A stretch of DNA of 64,000 nucleotides, from positions 1 through 64,000 of the forward strand of contig NZ_JACBJG010000005.1 of the NCBI RefSeq assembly GCF_015910535.1, given 5' to 3'. The position numbers and the translations under genes are program-made. The notes under the pieces are model-generated. The model was not told the origin of the DNA and ran no database searches. It saw only the letters and a program-made list of their open reading frames with translations. Source of the stretch: Saccharomonospora sp. NB11. Its GTDB lineage: Bacteria; Actinomycetota; Actinomycetes; Mycobacteriales; Pseudonocardiaceae. Positions 56,103 to 64,000 of the stretch are shown piece after piece. Position 1 is the stretch's first letter, and the number at the start of each line of letters is the position of its first letter.

Positions 56103-57131
56103 ATGGACACGATCAGTGCCTTCGCGCGGCGCGTCGGGCTCACTCCGAGCGCGCTGCGCTTCTACGACGACTGCGGCGTCCTGCCGCCCGCCCGCGTGGA
56201 CCCTGACACCGGCTACCGCTACTACAGCGCCGATCAGGAACACGCGGCCGCGCTCCTGCGCACCCTCCGGCAGGCCGAGGTGCCACTCGCCGACATCACC
56301 GCCGTGCTCACAGGTGCTCCGTCCGTGGCCCGCGACGTTCTCACCGCACACGCCCGGCGGTTGCGGGCCCGCGCCGACTCCGCGCACGCGGCGGTCGAGG
56401 CCGCCCTGCGGATGGTGGAGCTGCCCACCCACGGCGAGGTGTCCGTCGGTGGTGCGGAGCTCGCGAGCGCGATCCGCCAGGTGCAGTCCGCGGCCGCGCG
56501 CTCCGGCGACATCGCGGAACTGCGCTGCGTGCTCGTGGAGTGGACCGCCGAGGTGCTGCGGCTGGTGGCCACCGACCGCTACCGCCTCGCGGTGCGCGAG
56601 CTCGTGCCGACGTCGGTGGTGGGACCGGCGAACCACGTACTCGTCCCGGTCGACGCGCTGGTGGACGCGCTGCCGTGGGCGGTGCGCCACGACGTCGTGC
56701 GGTGCGTACTCGCCTCGGACGGCGCGCGACTCGTCGCGCAGCGCTCCGACGGCGACCCGGCGGAGTTGCCGCTGCCCTCGGTCGACGGGGAGTTCCCCGA
56801 CCACCGCCTGCTGCTCGACGCGCTGCCCGCGCGGGAGTGCCGGGTCGTGACCGACCGCGTCGCGCTGCTCGACGCGCTCGCCGCCGCCGACGGCACCGTC
56901 GTGGTGGAGACCGCCGCCGAGGCGGTGCACGTGGGCGAGCGCACCGTGCCCGCCGTGTGCTCGGGAACGGCACGGCTCGGCTTCGATCCCACCGTGCTCG
57001 CGCCCGCGGTCGACGCCGGTGTCGGCCCCGACGTGCTGCTGGAGATCGTCGCCCCCGACCGGCCCACGATCGTCCGTTCCGCCGACCAGGGCAGTTTCAC
57101 CACACTCGTGATGCCCGTGCTCCTCGACTGA
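56103..57131 (+). CDS. MerR-type regulator fused to beta sliding-clamp domains 2 and 3
   Basis: This 342-residue fusion begins with a MerR winged helix (2-70: ISAFARRVGLTPSALRFYDDCGVLPPARVDPDTGYRYY) and a helical linker (about 75-105). Residues 108-342 match DnaN domains 2 and 3: LRLVATDRYRLAVREL (150-167, the TDxxRL cleft motif), LPSVDGEFPDHRLLLDALP (223-241, like SKLVDGRFPDYRRVL) and the C-terminal FTTLVMPVLL (332-341, like YVVMPMRL). Domain 1 of the clamp is missing and the MerR part takes its place. The peptide-binding cleft of the clamp lies between domains 2 and 3, so it could be retained. The natural target and partner are unknown. A TPR gene follows 19 bp later. Confidence 0.87.
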   Translation: MDTISAFARRVGLTPSALRFYDDCGVLPPARVDPDTGYRYYSADQEHAAALLRTLRQAEVPLADITAVLTGAPSVARDVLTAHARRLRARADSAHAAVEAALRMVELPTHGEVSVGGAELASAIRQVQSAAARSGDIAELRCVLVEWTAEVLRLVATDRYRLAVRELVPTSVVGPANHVLVPVDALVDALPWAVRHDVVRCVLASDGARLVAQRSDGDPAELPLPSVDGEFPDHRLLLDALPARECRVVTDRVALLDALAAADGTVVVETAAEAVHVGERTVPAVCSGTARLGFDPTVLAPAVDAGVGPDVLLEIVAPDRPTIVRSADQGSFTTLVMPVLLD

Positions 57132-57150
57132 CCCGAAAGGACCCACCACA

Positions 57151-57630
57151 GTGGACACGAACAACCCCGTCGTGCGCCTGTGCGCCGAAGGCATGCGCGC
57201 CGAGGCGGACGGGCGGGCCGACGACGCGCGAGCGCTGTTCGAGCGCGCCTGGGCGGAGGCGAGCGACGACTACGAGTCGTGCGTGGCCGCGCACTACCTC
57301 GCGCGCCACCAACCCACGATCGCCGACGAGCTGCACTGGAACCAGGTGTGTCTCGACCTCGCCGACGCCGTGACCACCTCCGTCGGCCCGCTCGCCTCCG
57401 CGGTCGCCGCGTTCTACCCGTCGCTGCACGCGTGCCTCGCACGCTGCCACCGTGAACTCGGTGACCTCGACGCCGCGGCCACGCACTACCGTCGAGCCGC
57501 CGACCACCTCGACGCGCTGCCGCCCGGCCCGTACGCCGACGAGCTCCGCTTTGCCGTGGCCGACGGTCTGCGCGCCGTCGGCGCGCCCGGGCCGGATGCC
57601 GCGCACCGGGCTACGGACGCGACTGGTTGA
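57151..57630 (+). CDS. TPR-like protein downstream of the MerR-clamp fusion
   Basis: This 159-residue alpha-helical protein has TPR-like repeats: LCAEGMRAEADGRADDARALFERAWAEASDDYES and a second set CLARCHRELGDLDAAATHYRRAADHL. The sequence YESCVAAHYLARHQPTIADELHWNQ is a conserved block of a widespread actinobacterial family of unknown function. The GTG start follows GAAAGGACCC. It is 19 bp from the fusion gene and should be co-transcribed. It overlaps the convergent DUF4231 gene by 20 bp. Confidence 0.75.
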   Translation: MDTNNPVVRLCAEGMRAEADGRADDARALFERAWAEASDDYESCVAAHYLARHQPTIADELHWNQVCLDLADAVTTSVGPLASAVAAFYPSLHACLARCHRELGDLDAAATHYRRAADHLDALPPGPYADELRFAVADGLRAVGAPGPDAAHRATDATG

Positions 57631-58114
57631 CCACCACCGCCGGGAAGCTCAGGTCCTGGAAGAACACCTGCGCTTCCTCCCCCCGAATCTCGCTCAGCGT
57701 CGACAGGAAGGCCTGGGTCGCGGCGACCACCTCGGCGTCGCTGAGGTGGTTCTCGGCGGCCAGCGTGGTACGCCACTTCCAGTACTCGGTGGTGATCGTG
57801 CGCTCGGTGTTGCGCAGCAGGACCCACGACTGGTCCCACCGGTAGAAGGTGTGCAGGCCCGTGAGGACCGCGACGGCCACGCCCGCCGCGGAGATGGCGA
57901 ACGGTTGCCCGTCGAACTCCGCGTTGGCGAGCAGGGGGAGCGCGGAGCCGATCAGGATGACCAGGATGCCGCTGAGCCGATAGAACCGGCGATGCCAGCT
58001 CGCGCGCGCGTTGTAGAACGCCCGGATTCGCAGTACGTACTCGTCCACGGCGGCGATGAGGCCCTTCTCCGCGACGTCCGGCAGGGCCGACGAAAACGGT
58101 GGCATGAACCTCAT
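57611..58114 (-). CDS. DUF4231/SLATT-like membrane protein
   Basis: This 167-residue protein has an N-terminal helix with YVLRIRAFYNARASWHRRFYRLSG, two hydrophobic segments (about 40-60 and 68-88) and a C-terminal cytoplasmic helix region (WKWRTTLAAENHLSDAEVVAATQAFLSTLSEIRGEE). This is the SLATT/DUF4231 layout, in which two helices precede a cytoplasmic tail. Such proteins occur near nucleotide-signalling defence systems, but none is seen here. GGAGCTGCCGG precedes ATG 58114. Confidence 0.72.
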   Translation of the reverse strand: MRFMPPFSSALPDVAEKGLIAAVDEYVLRIRAFYNARASWHRRFYRLSGILVILIGSALPLLANAEFDGQPFAISAAGVAVAVLTGLHTFYRWDQSWVLLRNTERTITTEYWKWRTTLAAENHLSDAEVVAATQAFLSTLSEIRGEEAQVFFQDLSFPAVVVNQSRP

Positions 58115-58422
58115 CCGGCAGCTCCTTCGATGATCGACGTGGGCGGCCCCGGAGTGTGGGCGGCGGGTCACGCGCCGCGTCACTGCGCGATTCGTGAGGC
58201 GATTGAAGCGAATTTCCGCTGGTGACGGCAACGCGTTCGCCGTGATTCGCGCCTCCCGAGCACGGTTACCGACGCGTCAGGGGGCCAAGGTCGGGCTCCG
58301 ATCAGCCGGCCGTGTCTGATTTGCAACGTTGCCGACGAGATCACATCGAAGCCGGAAACACCGGGGGCCACTCCGTGGTTGGTGGTGGTCGGGACCAACG
58401 ATCGAGACGCACAGGAGGTCAG
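58115..58422. other. Divergent promoter region of about 310 bp
   Basis: No gene is convincing here. The interval separates the DUF4231 gene from the exporter gene. It holds a 10-bp palindrome GCAACGTTGC (58323-58332) with flanking T's, resembling a LacI-family half-site pair with central CG. AGGAGG of the exporter lies at 58413-58418. Confidence 0.45.
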
Positions 58423-59667
58423 GTGGCCGGAAGCACGGCGGTGAACGAGGTTCGAACGACGCACACGTCCTCGACCCCACGCACCCGGCCTCCTCGTACC
58501 GCCCGCTACGCCCTGCTGCTCGGAGGGCTGACCGCGTTCGGTCCGCTGTCCATCGACATGTACCTGCCGGCGTTGCCCGTGATGGCGGGCGAGCTGAACT
58601 CCACCGACACGCAGTTGCAACTGACGCTCGCCGTGTTCCTCGTCGGCCTCGGCGTCGGACAGCTCGTCGCGGGTCCGCTGTCCGACGCGTTCGGTCGGCG
58701 GCGGCCTCTGCTCGTCGGCGTGGTGGTGTTCGCGGTGGCGTCGGCCGTCGCCGCGCTCAGCCCGTCCGTGCCGGCGCTCGTCGCCGCCCGGGCCGTGCAG
58801 GCACTCGGTGCCGCCACCGGCATGGTCATCGCACGCGCCGCGGTGCGCGACCTCTACTCGGGCGTGGCGATGGCGCGGTTCTTCTCCACGCTGATGCTCG
58901 TGACGGGCGTGGCGCCCGTGCTCGCACCGCTGCTCGGCGGGCAACTGCTGCGCTGGACGTCGTGGCGAGGCATCTTCGTGACCCTCACCGCGTTCGGCGT
59001 CGTCCTGCTCGTCGTCGCCGCGCTCGCGCTGCCCGAGACCTTGCCGCGCGGTCAGCGCCGGTCGGCCCGGCCCGGCGACATCGTCCGCACGTACGCGGCA
59101 CTGCTGCGCGACCGGATCTTCGTCGGGCACGCGCTCACCGTGGGCCTGGCCTTCGCCGCGATGTTCGCCTACATCTCCGGCTCCAGCTTCGTGTTGCAAC
59201 ACCACTACGGTCTCTCGCCCGCCGAGTACGGCGTCGTGTTCGGCCTCAACGGTGTGGGCCTCGTGCTCGTCGGGCAGCTCAACGGCAGGCTCGTGAGCCG
59301 CTTCGCTCCCAAGACACTGCTGCGGACGGGACTGACGGCCGCCATCGTCGGCGGGCTCGGCATCGTGGCAGCCGCCGCAGCCGACGCGTCGCTGCCGTTG
59401 TTGCTGCTGCCGCTGTTCGTCACGGTGTCGTCGGTGGGGATGGTCGGGCCGAACGCCACCACGCTGGCGCTGGCCGACCACCCGAACTCGGCCGGTTCGG
59501 CCTCGGCGTTGCTGGGCCTGGTGCAGTTCCTCGTCGGGGGTGGCACGTCGCCGATCGTCGGGCTGCTCGGAGGGTCCGCGCTGGCGATGGCCGCCGTGAT
59601 GGCGACGGCCGCCGCTGCGTCGCTCACGGTGTCCATATCGCTCACGCGGGCGTCGTCGGCGCATTAA
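58423..59667 (+). CDS. Bcr/CflA-family drug-resistance MFS transporter
   Basis: This 414-residue protein has twelve predicted helices. The family motif LTAFGPLSIDMYLPALPVMAGELNSTDTQLQLTLAVFLVGLGVGQLVAGPLSDAFGRRRPLLVG holds the MFS motif A (GPLSDAFGRRRP). The second half contains ADHPNSAGSASALLGLVQFLVG, typical of Bcr/CflA. Substrates of this family include bicyclomycin, chloramphenicol and dipeptides; here it is unknown. GTG 58423 is preceded by AGGAGGTC. Confidence 0.88.
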   Translation: MAGSTAVNEVRTTHTSSTPRTRPPRTARYALLLGGLTAFGPLSIDMYLPALPVMAGELNSTDTQLQLTLAVFLVGLGVGQLVAGPLSDAFGRRRPLLVGVVVFAVASAVAALSPSVPALVAARAVQALGAATGMVIARAAVRDLYSGVAMARFFSTLMLVTGVAPVLAPLLGGQLLRWTSWRGIFVTLTAFGVVLLVVAALALPETLPRGQRRSARPGDIVRTYAALLRDRIFVGHALTVGLAFAAMFAYISGSSFVLQHHYGLSPAEYGVVFGLNGVGLVLVGQLNGRLVSRFAPKTLLRTGLTAAIVGGLGIVAAAAADASLPLLLLPLFVTVSSVGMVGPNATTLALADHPNSAGSASALLGLVQFLVGGGTSPIVGLLGGSALAMAAVMATAAAASLTVSISLTRASSAH

Positions 59668-59737
59668 ATCGGTCGAATCGATCACCCGGCTTGATTTTTC
59701 GGACTACAGTCCTTGCGGATGTGTTGAAGGGGGCTGG

Positions 59738-59953
59738 GTGAATTCGCGCGACGAGTGGGCTGTCCCCTGCCGCGATTTGGCCGGGAGACGCCGCGAGCTG
59801 ATGGTGTTCGTCAACGCGGGGCGCGTCGTGCTCGTCGCACCGCCGGGCGAGGCCGCGGTGCTGAACTCACTGGACGTCGGCAGGCTCCGAGCCGCGCTGC
59901 GCGACGCGGTGATGCTCGCCGACGACGCCCCGGACGTGGCGCCGGACGACTGA
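59738..59953 (+). CDS. Small conserved hypothetical protein
   Basis: This 71-residue acidic protein starts MNSRDEWAVPCRDLAGRRRELMVFVNAGRVVLVAPPGEAAVLNSLDVGRLRAALRDAV. It appears as a single small alpha-beta unit. GAAGGGGGCTGG precedes the GTG. Small proteins of this kind are common in Pseudonocardiaceae, but I know no function. The 21-bp repeat array C follows its stop directly. Confidence 0.6.
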   Translation: MNSRDEWAVPCRDLAGRRRELMVFVNAGRVVLVAPPGEAAVLNSLDVGRLRAALRDAVMLADDAPDVAPDD

Positions 59954-59957
59954 CCCC

Positions 59958-60067
59958 GGGCGTGTCCGCGCCCCTCGCACGCGTGTCCGCACCTCCCGCA
60001 CGCGTGTTCGCCCGGCCCGCACGCGTGTCCGTACCTCCCGCACGCGCGTCCGCGATTCCCGCATGTC
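59958..60067. repeat. 21-bp tandem repeat locus C (four full units and flanks)
   Basis: Full units start at 59976, 59997, 60018 and 60039, each CGCACGCGTGTCCGC (with one or two changes) plus a variable hexamer such as ACCTCC. The period is exactly 21 bp. Partial units lie on both sides. The array stands in the 142-bp gap between two same-strand genes, and its orientation is opposite to locus B. Confidence 0.87.
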
Positions 60068-60095
60068 GACCGTCGAGCGCGGCTAGCCTCACGAC

Positions 60096-60761
60096 ATGAC
60101 TGCAGACCGGTGGTCCGAGGTCGACCACTACTTCACCCGAACGCTCGCCCTCCACGACGACGTCCTCGACACCGTGCAACGGTCCGCCGCCGAGGCGGGC
60201 CTGCCCGACATCGCCGTCACGGCGAACCAGGGGAAACTGCTGCACCTGCTGGCGAAGCTCGTCGGCGCACGACGCATCCTGGAGGTCGGAACGCTGGGCG
60301 GCTACTCCACCATCTGGCTCGCCCGCGCTCTCCCGGCCGACGGACGGCTGGTGACCATCGAGGCCGACCCCACCGCCGTCGACGTCGCCCGACGCAACAT
60401 CGAACGCGCGGGACTGGCGGAGAAGGTGGAGATTCGCGAGGGAAAGGCCCTCGACGTGCTGCCCACGCTGGAGCCGGATCATCCGCCCGTCGACCTGGCA
60501 TTCATCGACGCCGACAAGGTCAACAACCCGCGTTACGTGCGGTGGGCGCTGGAGTTGTCCCGGCCCGGCAGCGTGATCGTCGTGGACAACGTCGTGCGGG
60601 ACGGCCGGGTGATCGAGGAAGGCAGCGACGACGCGTCGGTGCGTGGCACGCGGGAGGCGATCGAGCTGCTGCGTGAGGAGCCGCGGCTGGACGCCACGGC
60701 GCTACAGACGGTCGGGGTGAAGGGCTACGACGGGCTGGCTATCGCTCTCGTCGTGAGCTGA
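60096..60761 (+). CDS. SAM-dependent O-methyltransferase (catechol-type family)
   Basis: This 221-residue protein is an O-methyltransferase of the caffeoyl-CoA/catechol class (family 3). SAM motif I is RRILEVGTLGGYSTIWLA, with motif II VTIEADP. The metal-binding region is FIDADKVNNPRYVRWAL and VVDNVVRDG. The substrate is unknown; actinobacterial homologues are often annotated only by family. It stands between repeat loci C and D. Confidence 0.9.
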   Translation: MTADRWSEVDHYFTRTLALHDDVLDTVQRSAAEAGLPDIAVTANQGKLLHLLAKLVGARRILEVGTLGGYSTIWLARALPADGRLVTIEADPTAVDVARRNIERAGLAEKVEIREGKALDVLPTLEPDHPPVDLAFIDADKVNNPRYVRWALELSRPGSVIVVDNVVRDGRVIEEGSDDASVRGTREAIELLREEPRLDATALQTVGVKGYDGLAIALVVS

Positions 60762-60774
60762 TGACGCCGACACC

Positions 60775-60852
60775 ACACCGGCGTGCCCGCGAACTGCGAT
60801 CACGCGTGCGCGACGTGCGGACACGCGTGCGCAGAGCGCGGACACGCCGGTG
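60775..60852. repeat. 21-bp tandem repeat locus D
   Basis: Units GCGATCACGCGTGCG (60796) and GCGGACACGCGTGCG (60817), each with a hexamer, are in exact 21-bp register and are followed by a partial unit GCGGACACGCCGG (60838). A divergent unit lies upstream. The array lies between the convergent methyltransferase and glyA genes. Confidence 0.83.
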
Positions 60853-60856
60853 GAGG

Positions 60857-62119
60857 TCAGGCGTACAGGGGGTGCTTCTCCGCGAGGGTCGCGACGCGGG
60901 AGCGCAGCTCCTCGCGGCGGGCGTCGTCGAAGCCCGGCCGCAGCGCGGCGGCGATGATGTCGGCGACCTCGGCGAAGTCGTCGGCACCGAAGCCGCGCGT
61001 GGCCAGCGCCGGCGTGCCGATGCGCAGCCCCGACGTCACCATCGGCGGACGCGGGTCGAACGGCACGGCGTTGCGGTTCACCGTGATGCCGATGTCGTGC
61101 AGCCGGTCCTCGGCCTGCTGCCCGTCCAGCTCGGAGTTCACGAGATCCACGAGCACCAGGTGCACGTCGGTGCCACCCGTGAGCACCCGGACCCCGGCCG
61201 AGGCGCAGTCGTCGGCCGACAGCCGCTCGGCGAGGATCTTCGCGCCCGCCAGCACGCGCTCCTGCCGCTCCCGGAACTCCTCGCTCGCCGCGATCTTCAG
61301 CGCGACCGCCTTGCCCGCGATGACGTGCTCCAGCGGACCACCCTGCTGACCAGGGAACACCGCCGAGTTGATCTTCTTGGCGTACTCCTGCTTCGACAGC
61401 ACGATGCCGCCACGCGGACCACCCAACGTCTTGTGCGTGGTGGTGGTGACCACGTCGGCGTAGGGCACGGGGCTCGGGTGCAGACCCGCCGCGACCAGAC
61501 CGGCGAAGTGCGCCATGTCGACCATGAGCTTGGCGTCCACGGCGTCGGCGATGCGCCGGAACTCGGCGAAGTCGAGCTGCCGCGGGTAGGCCGACCAACC
61601 GGCGATGATCAGCTTCGGCTTGTGCTCGGTGGCGAGCCGCTCCACCTCGGCCATGTCGATCCGGCCGGTCTCGCGGTCGACGTGGTAGGCGACGACGTTG
61701 TAGAGCTTGCCGGAGAAGTTGATCTTCATGCCGTGGGTGAGGTGCCCACCGTGCGCGAGGTCGAGCCCGAGGATGGTGTCACCCGGGTTCAGGAGGGCGG
61801 CCATGGCGGCGGCGTTGGCCTGCGCACCCGAGTGGGGCTGCACGTTGGCGTGCTCGGCCCCGAAGAGCTCCTTCGCCCGAGCGATGGCGAGGTTCTCGAT
61901 GACGTCGACGTGCTCACACCCGCCGTAGTAGCGGCGACCGGGGTAGCCCTCGGCGTACTTGTTGGTGAGCACCGAGCCCTGCGCCTCGAGGACGCCGACA
62001 GGCGCGAAGTTCTCGGACGCGATCATCTCCAGCGTCGTCTGCTGGCGATGCAGCTCGGCGGCGACCTGCGCGGCGACCTCCGGGTCGACCGTGGCGAGGT
62101 CGGCGTCGAACGAATTCAT
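60857..62119 (-). CDS. glyA: Serine hydroxymethyltransferase
   Basis: GlyA (420 residues) interconverts serine and glycine with tetrahydrofolate. The PLP-lysine motif is [15 protein letters not shown]. Other signatures are [34 protein letters not shown] and [13 protein letters not shown]. It directly follows gcvH (1-bp gap), so glycine cleavage and serine synthesis are co-expressed: one glycine yields methylene-THF, which GlyA uses to make serine. Confidence 0.97.
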   Translation of the reverse strand: MNSFDADLATVDPEVAAQVAAELHRQQTTLEMIASENFAPVGVLEAQGSVLTNKYAEGYPGRRYYGGCEHVDVIENLAIARAKELFGAEHANVQPHSGAQANAAAMAALLNPGDTILGLDLAHGGHLTHGMKINFSGKLYNVVAYHVDRETGRIDMAEVERLATEHKPKLIIAGWSAYPRQLDFAEFRRIADAVDAKLMVDMAHFAGLVAAGLHPSPVPYADVVTTTTHKTLGGPRGGIVLSKQEYAKKINSAVFPGQQGGPLEHVIAGKAVALKIAASEEFRERQERVLAGAKILAERLSADDCASAGVRVLTGGTDVHLVLVDLVNSELDGQQAEDRLHDIGITVNRNAVPFDPRPPMVTSGLRIGTPALATRGFGADDFAEVADIIAAALRPGFDDARREELRSRVATLAEKHPLYA

Positions 62120-62120
62120 G

Positions 62121-62513
62121 TCAGCCCTCCTGAATCAGTGCGGCGTAGGCGTCGGCGTCGAGCAGCTCCGGCACCGACTCGGCGCGGACCTTGAACAGCC
62201 AGCCCGCGTCGTAGGGGTCGGAGTTTACGGTCTCGGGCGAGTCCACGACGGACTCGTTGATCTCGACGACCTCGCCGGTCACCGGCGCGTACAGCTCGCT
62301 GACGGACTTGGTCGACTCGATCTCGCCACACACCTCACCCGCCGTGACGGTACTACCCGTCTCCGGAAGGTCGACGAAGACCACGTCGCCCAGCGACTCG
62401 GCCGCGAACGCGGTGACGCCGACCGTCACGATCTCGTCACTTCCGGTGCGAAGCCACTCGTGCTCGCGGCTGTAACGAAGGTCCTGCGGGATGTTCGTGG
62501 GCGTCTGGGACAA
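62121..62513 (-). CDS. gcvH: Glycine cleavage system H protein
   Basis: GcvH (130 residues) carries the lipoyl arm that shuttles the aminomethyl group between GcvP and GcvT. The lipoylated Lys is in [18 protein letters not shown]. The start [21 protein letters not shown] and the end [11 protein letters not shown] are typical. It sits 5 bp after gcvT. Confidence 0.96.
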   Translation of the reverse strand: MSQTPTNIPQDLRYSREHEWLRTGSDEIVTVGVTAFAAESLGDVVFVDLPETGSTVTAGEVCGEIESTKSVSELYAPVTGEVVEINESVVDSPETVNSDPYDAGWLFKVRAESVPELLDADAYAALIQEG

Positions 62514-62518
62514 CGGAG

Positions 62519-63643
62519 TCAGCCTTTCGTGGAGGGACGCTTGTAGAAGGGCAGGGACACGACGTCGACGGTGGCCGCACGGCCGCGGACGTCGACGGAC
62601 AGGGTCGTTCCGGGCTCGGCGACGTCCCGGGCGACGTACGCCATCGCGATCGGGTAGCCGAGCGTCGGCGACAACGCACCACTCGTGACCTCGCCGACCT
62701 CACGGTCACCGTCGAGGACACGGTAGCCGTGACGCGGGGCACGCCGCCCCTCGCCACGCAGACCCACCAGGACGACGTCGGGCTCGCCGACGCGCTCCAG
62801 GGCGGACCGGCCCACGAAGTCGCCGGGCTTGTCGAACTTGACGATCCGGCCGAGGTTGGCGTGGAACGGGGTCCGTTCGGGGGTCAGCTCGTTGCCGTAC
62901 AGGGGCATCCCCGCTTCGAGGCGGAGCGTGTCGCGGCACGCCAGGCCCGCGGGCACCAGGCCGTGGGAGGCGCCGACCTCGGCGAGCCGCCGCCACGTGT
63001 CGACGGCCGCGGTGGGACCGTCACCGGTGTCGACGAACAGCTCGAAGCCGTCCTCGCCGGTGTAACCGGTGCGGGCCAGCAGCACCTCGTGTCCGGCGAC
63101 GGTGGCGCGCATGCTCGCGTAGTAGCGCAACCCGTCGAGCTCGGCGCCGGTGGCCTCGGCCACGACGGCCGCCGAGGCCGGACCCTGCACGGCGACGAGC
63201 GCGGTGCGGGCGCTGAGGTCGGTGACGGTCGCGTCGAACTTCTCGCTCCGCTCACGCAGGGCGTCGAACACCAGCGCGGCGTTGCCCGCGTTGGCGACCA
63301 CGAGGTAGCGCTCCTCGGCAAGGCGGTAGACGACGAGGTCGTCGAGCACACCGCCGTCGACGTCGCACAGCATCGTGTACCGCGCGCGACCGACCGCGAC
63401 GGCCGACAGGGTGCCGACCAGCGCGTAGTCCATCGCCTGCGCGGCCTCGGGGCCGCTGACCTCGATCTCGCCCATGTGCGAGAGGTCGAACTGACCGGCC
63501 GCCTCGCGCACCGCACGGTGCTCGGCCAGGTCGCTGGAGTACCGGACGGGCATCGACCAGCCCGCGAACTCGGTGAACGACGCACCGAGTTCGGCGTGCA
63601 CGTCGTGCAGTGGGGTGGTCGACGGCTGAGACGTTGCGGTCAC
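62519..63643 (-). CDS. gcvT: Glycine cleavage system T protein (aminomethyltransferase)
   Basis: GcvT (374 residues) releases ammonia and forms methylene-THF. Signatures include [61 protein letters not shown] and the C-terminal [20 protein letters not shown]. Its GTG start overlaps the upstream gcvP stop by 4 bp. Confidence 0.96.
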   Translation of the reverse strand: MTATSQPSTTPLHDVHAELGASFTEFAGWSMPVRYSSDLAEHRAVREAAGQFDLSHMGEIEVSGPEAAQAMDYALVGTLSAVAVGRARYTMLCDVDGGVLDDLVVYRLAEERYLVVANAGNAALVFDALRERSEKFDATVTDLSARTALVAVQGPASAAVVAEATGAELDGLRYYASMRATVAGHEVLLARTGYTGEDGFELFVDTGDGPTAAVDTWRRLAEVGASHGLVPAGLACRDTLRLEAGMPLYGNELTPERTPFHANLGRIVKFDKPGDFVGRSALERVGEPDVVLVGLRGEGRRAPRHGYRVLDGDREVGEVTSGALSPTLGYPIAMAYVARDVAEPGTTLSVDVRGRAATVDVVSLPFYKRPSTKG

Positions 63644-64000
63644 GACACCGAACCTGCGCTTTCGTAGGAGGAGACGGGCGGACAGGAGCAGACGAGATTG
63701 CGGTCGCCGTAGGCGCCTTCGATGCGCCGGACCGGAGACCAGTACTTGCCCTTCGGCGAGGTGTGGCCCGGGTACACGGCGGTGCGCCGGTCGTAGGGCA
63801 GAGTCCAGTCCCCGGCGAGCTGCTCGGCGGTGTGCGGAGCGTTGCGCAACGGGCTGTCCTCGACCGGCCAGGTGCCGTTGGCGACCTCGTCGATCTCCCG
63901 GCGGATGGCGATCATCGCCTCGCAGAACCGGTCGAGCTCGGCGAGGTCCTCGCTCTCGGTGGGCTCCACCATGAGCGTGCCCGGCACCGGGAACGACATC
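63640..64000 (-). CDS. gcvP: Glycine dehydrogenase (P protein), C-terminal part
   Basis: The last 120 or so residues of GcvP, the PLP decarboxylase of the glycine cleavage system, are present: [69 protein letters not shown]. The upstream part lies beyond the window, so the gene start, any glycine riboswitch and the PLP lysine cannot be seen. It heads the gcvP-gcvT-gcvH-glyA operon. Confidence 0.95.
   Translation of the reverse strand, partial: MSFPVPGTLMVEPTESEDLAELDRFCEAMIAIRREIDEVANGTWPVEDSPLRNAPHTAEQLAGDWTLPYDRRTAVYPGHTSPKGKYWSPVRRIEGAYGDRNLVCSCPPVSSYESAGSVS

Noticed and set aside
57611-58114. SLATT protein as part of a nucleotide-signalling defence system
   Set aside because: No cyclase, sensor or nuclease partner is adjacent. 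The neighbours are a TPR protein and an exporter.
59867-60852. Open frames across the 21-bp repeats that would encode heptapeptide repeats such as CGHTCGK or RTRVREV
   Set aside because: A 21-bp period keeps the frame open in all directions, so the heptads follow from the repeat itself. There is no ribosome-binding site or domain, and the arrays fit exactly between real genes.

Overview
This window is about 70% GC, with GTG starts, short or overlapping intergenic junctions and long collinear minus-strand operons. It looks like an actinobacterium of the Pseudonocardiales, and Saccharomonospora or a relative would fit; the genus is my inference. The gene order glyS - smtB/zur - ybjN-like - uppS - recO - era - degenerate deaminase - CNNM - ybeY - phoH - rsmE - dnaJ2 - hrcA, with dnaG and dgt nearby, is that of the Mycobacterium tuberculosis Rv2343c-Rv2374c block. 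The core of the window is therefore ancestral actinobacterial chromosome with accessory genes inserted in it.

Layout. 1-1.2 kb: remnant of an integrated element, made of an IS5-type transposase tail, a multiply frameshifted tyrosine integrase and a tRNA with anticodon CAT. 1.3-12.9 kb: cell-envelope and transport genes (Ser/Thr kinase with a lysine-rich tail, NRAMP-like carrier, CapA, DUF2267, PAP2 phosphatase, BCCT carrier, small membrane proteins), a truncated CYTH gene beside tRNA-Asn, and a SAM methyltransferase. 12.3-24.8 kb: dnaG, an ECF41 sigma factor, an operon of dgt, a serpin and a polytopic membrane protein, metYX, a YdcF/SanA-like gene and glyS. 24.9-28.4 kb: a sortase with its surface-protein partner, the SmtB-Zur zinc regulators, and a PIN-like toxin-antitoxin pair. 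28.5-39.3 kb: the uppS to hrcA housekeeping block. 39.5-48.2 kb: subtilisin inhibitor, siderophore-interacting protein under an iron box, ChoD-type oxidase, TetR regulator, phosphatase, SDR, subtilisin-like protease, small XRE protein and acyl-CoA ligase. 48.2-60.8 kb: PolA-like polymerase, HrpA helicase, lactate monooxygenase family enzyme, a MerR-beta-clamp fusion with a TPR partner, DUF4231 protein, Bcr/CflA exporter and O-methyltransferase. 60.8-64 kb: glyA-gcvH-gcvT-gcvP, cut by the window end.

The two most unusual signals are these. First, a MerR-type DNA-binding domain is fused to domains 2 and 3 of the replicative beta sliding clamp, and a small TPR protein follows it in the same transcription unit. 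Second, a family of 21-bp tandem intergenic repeats (core GCGGACACGCGTGCG plus a variable hexamer) occurs at four gene ends between 46.5 and 60.9 kb. Other points of interest are a serpin co-transcribed with dgt, a sortase that appears to lack its catalytic arginine, a deaminase fold without zinc ligands in the era operon, and several strong palindromic operators.
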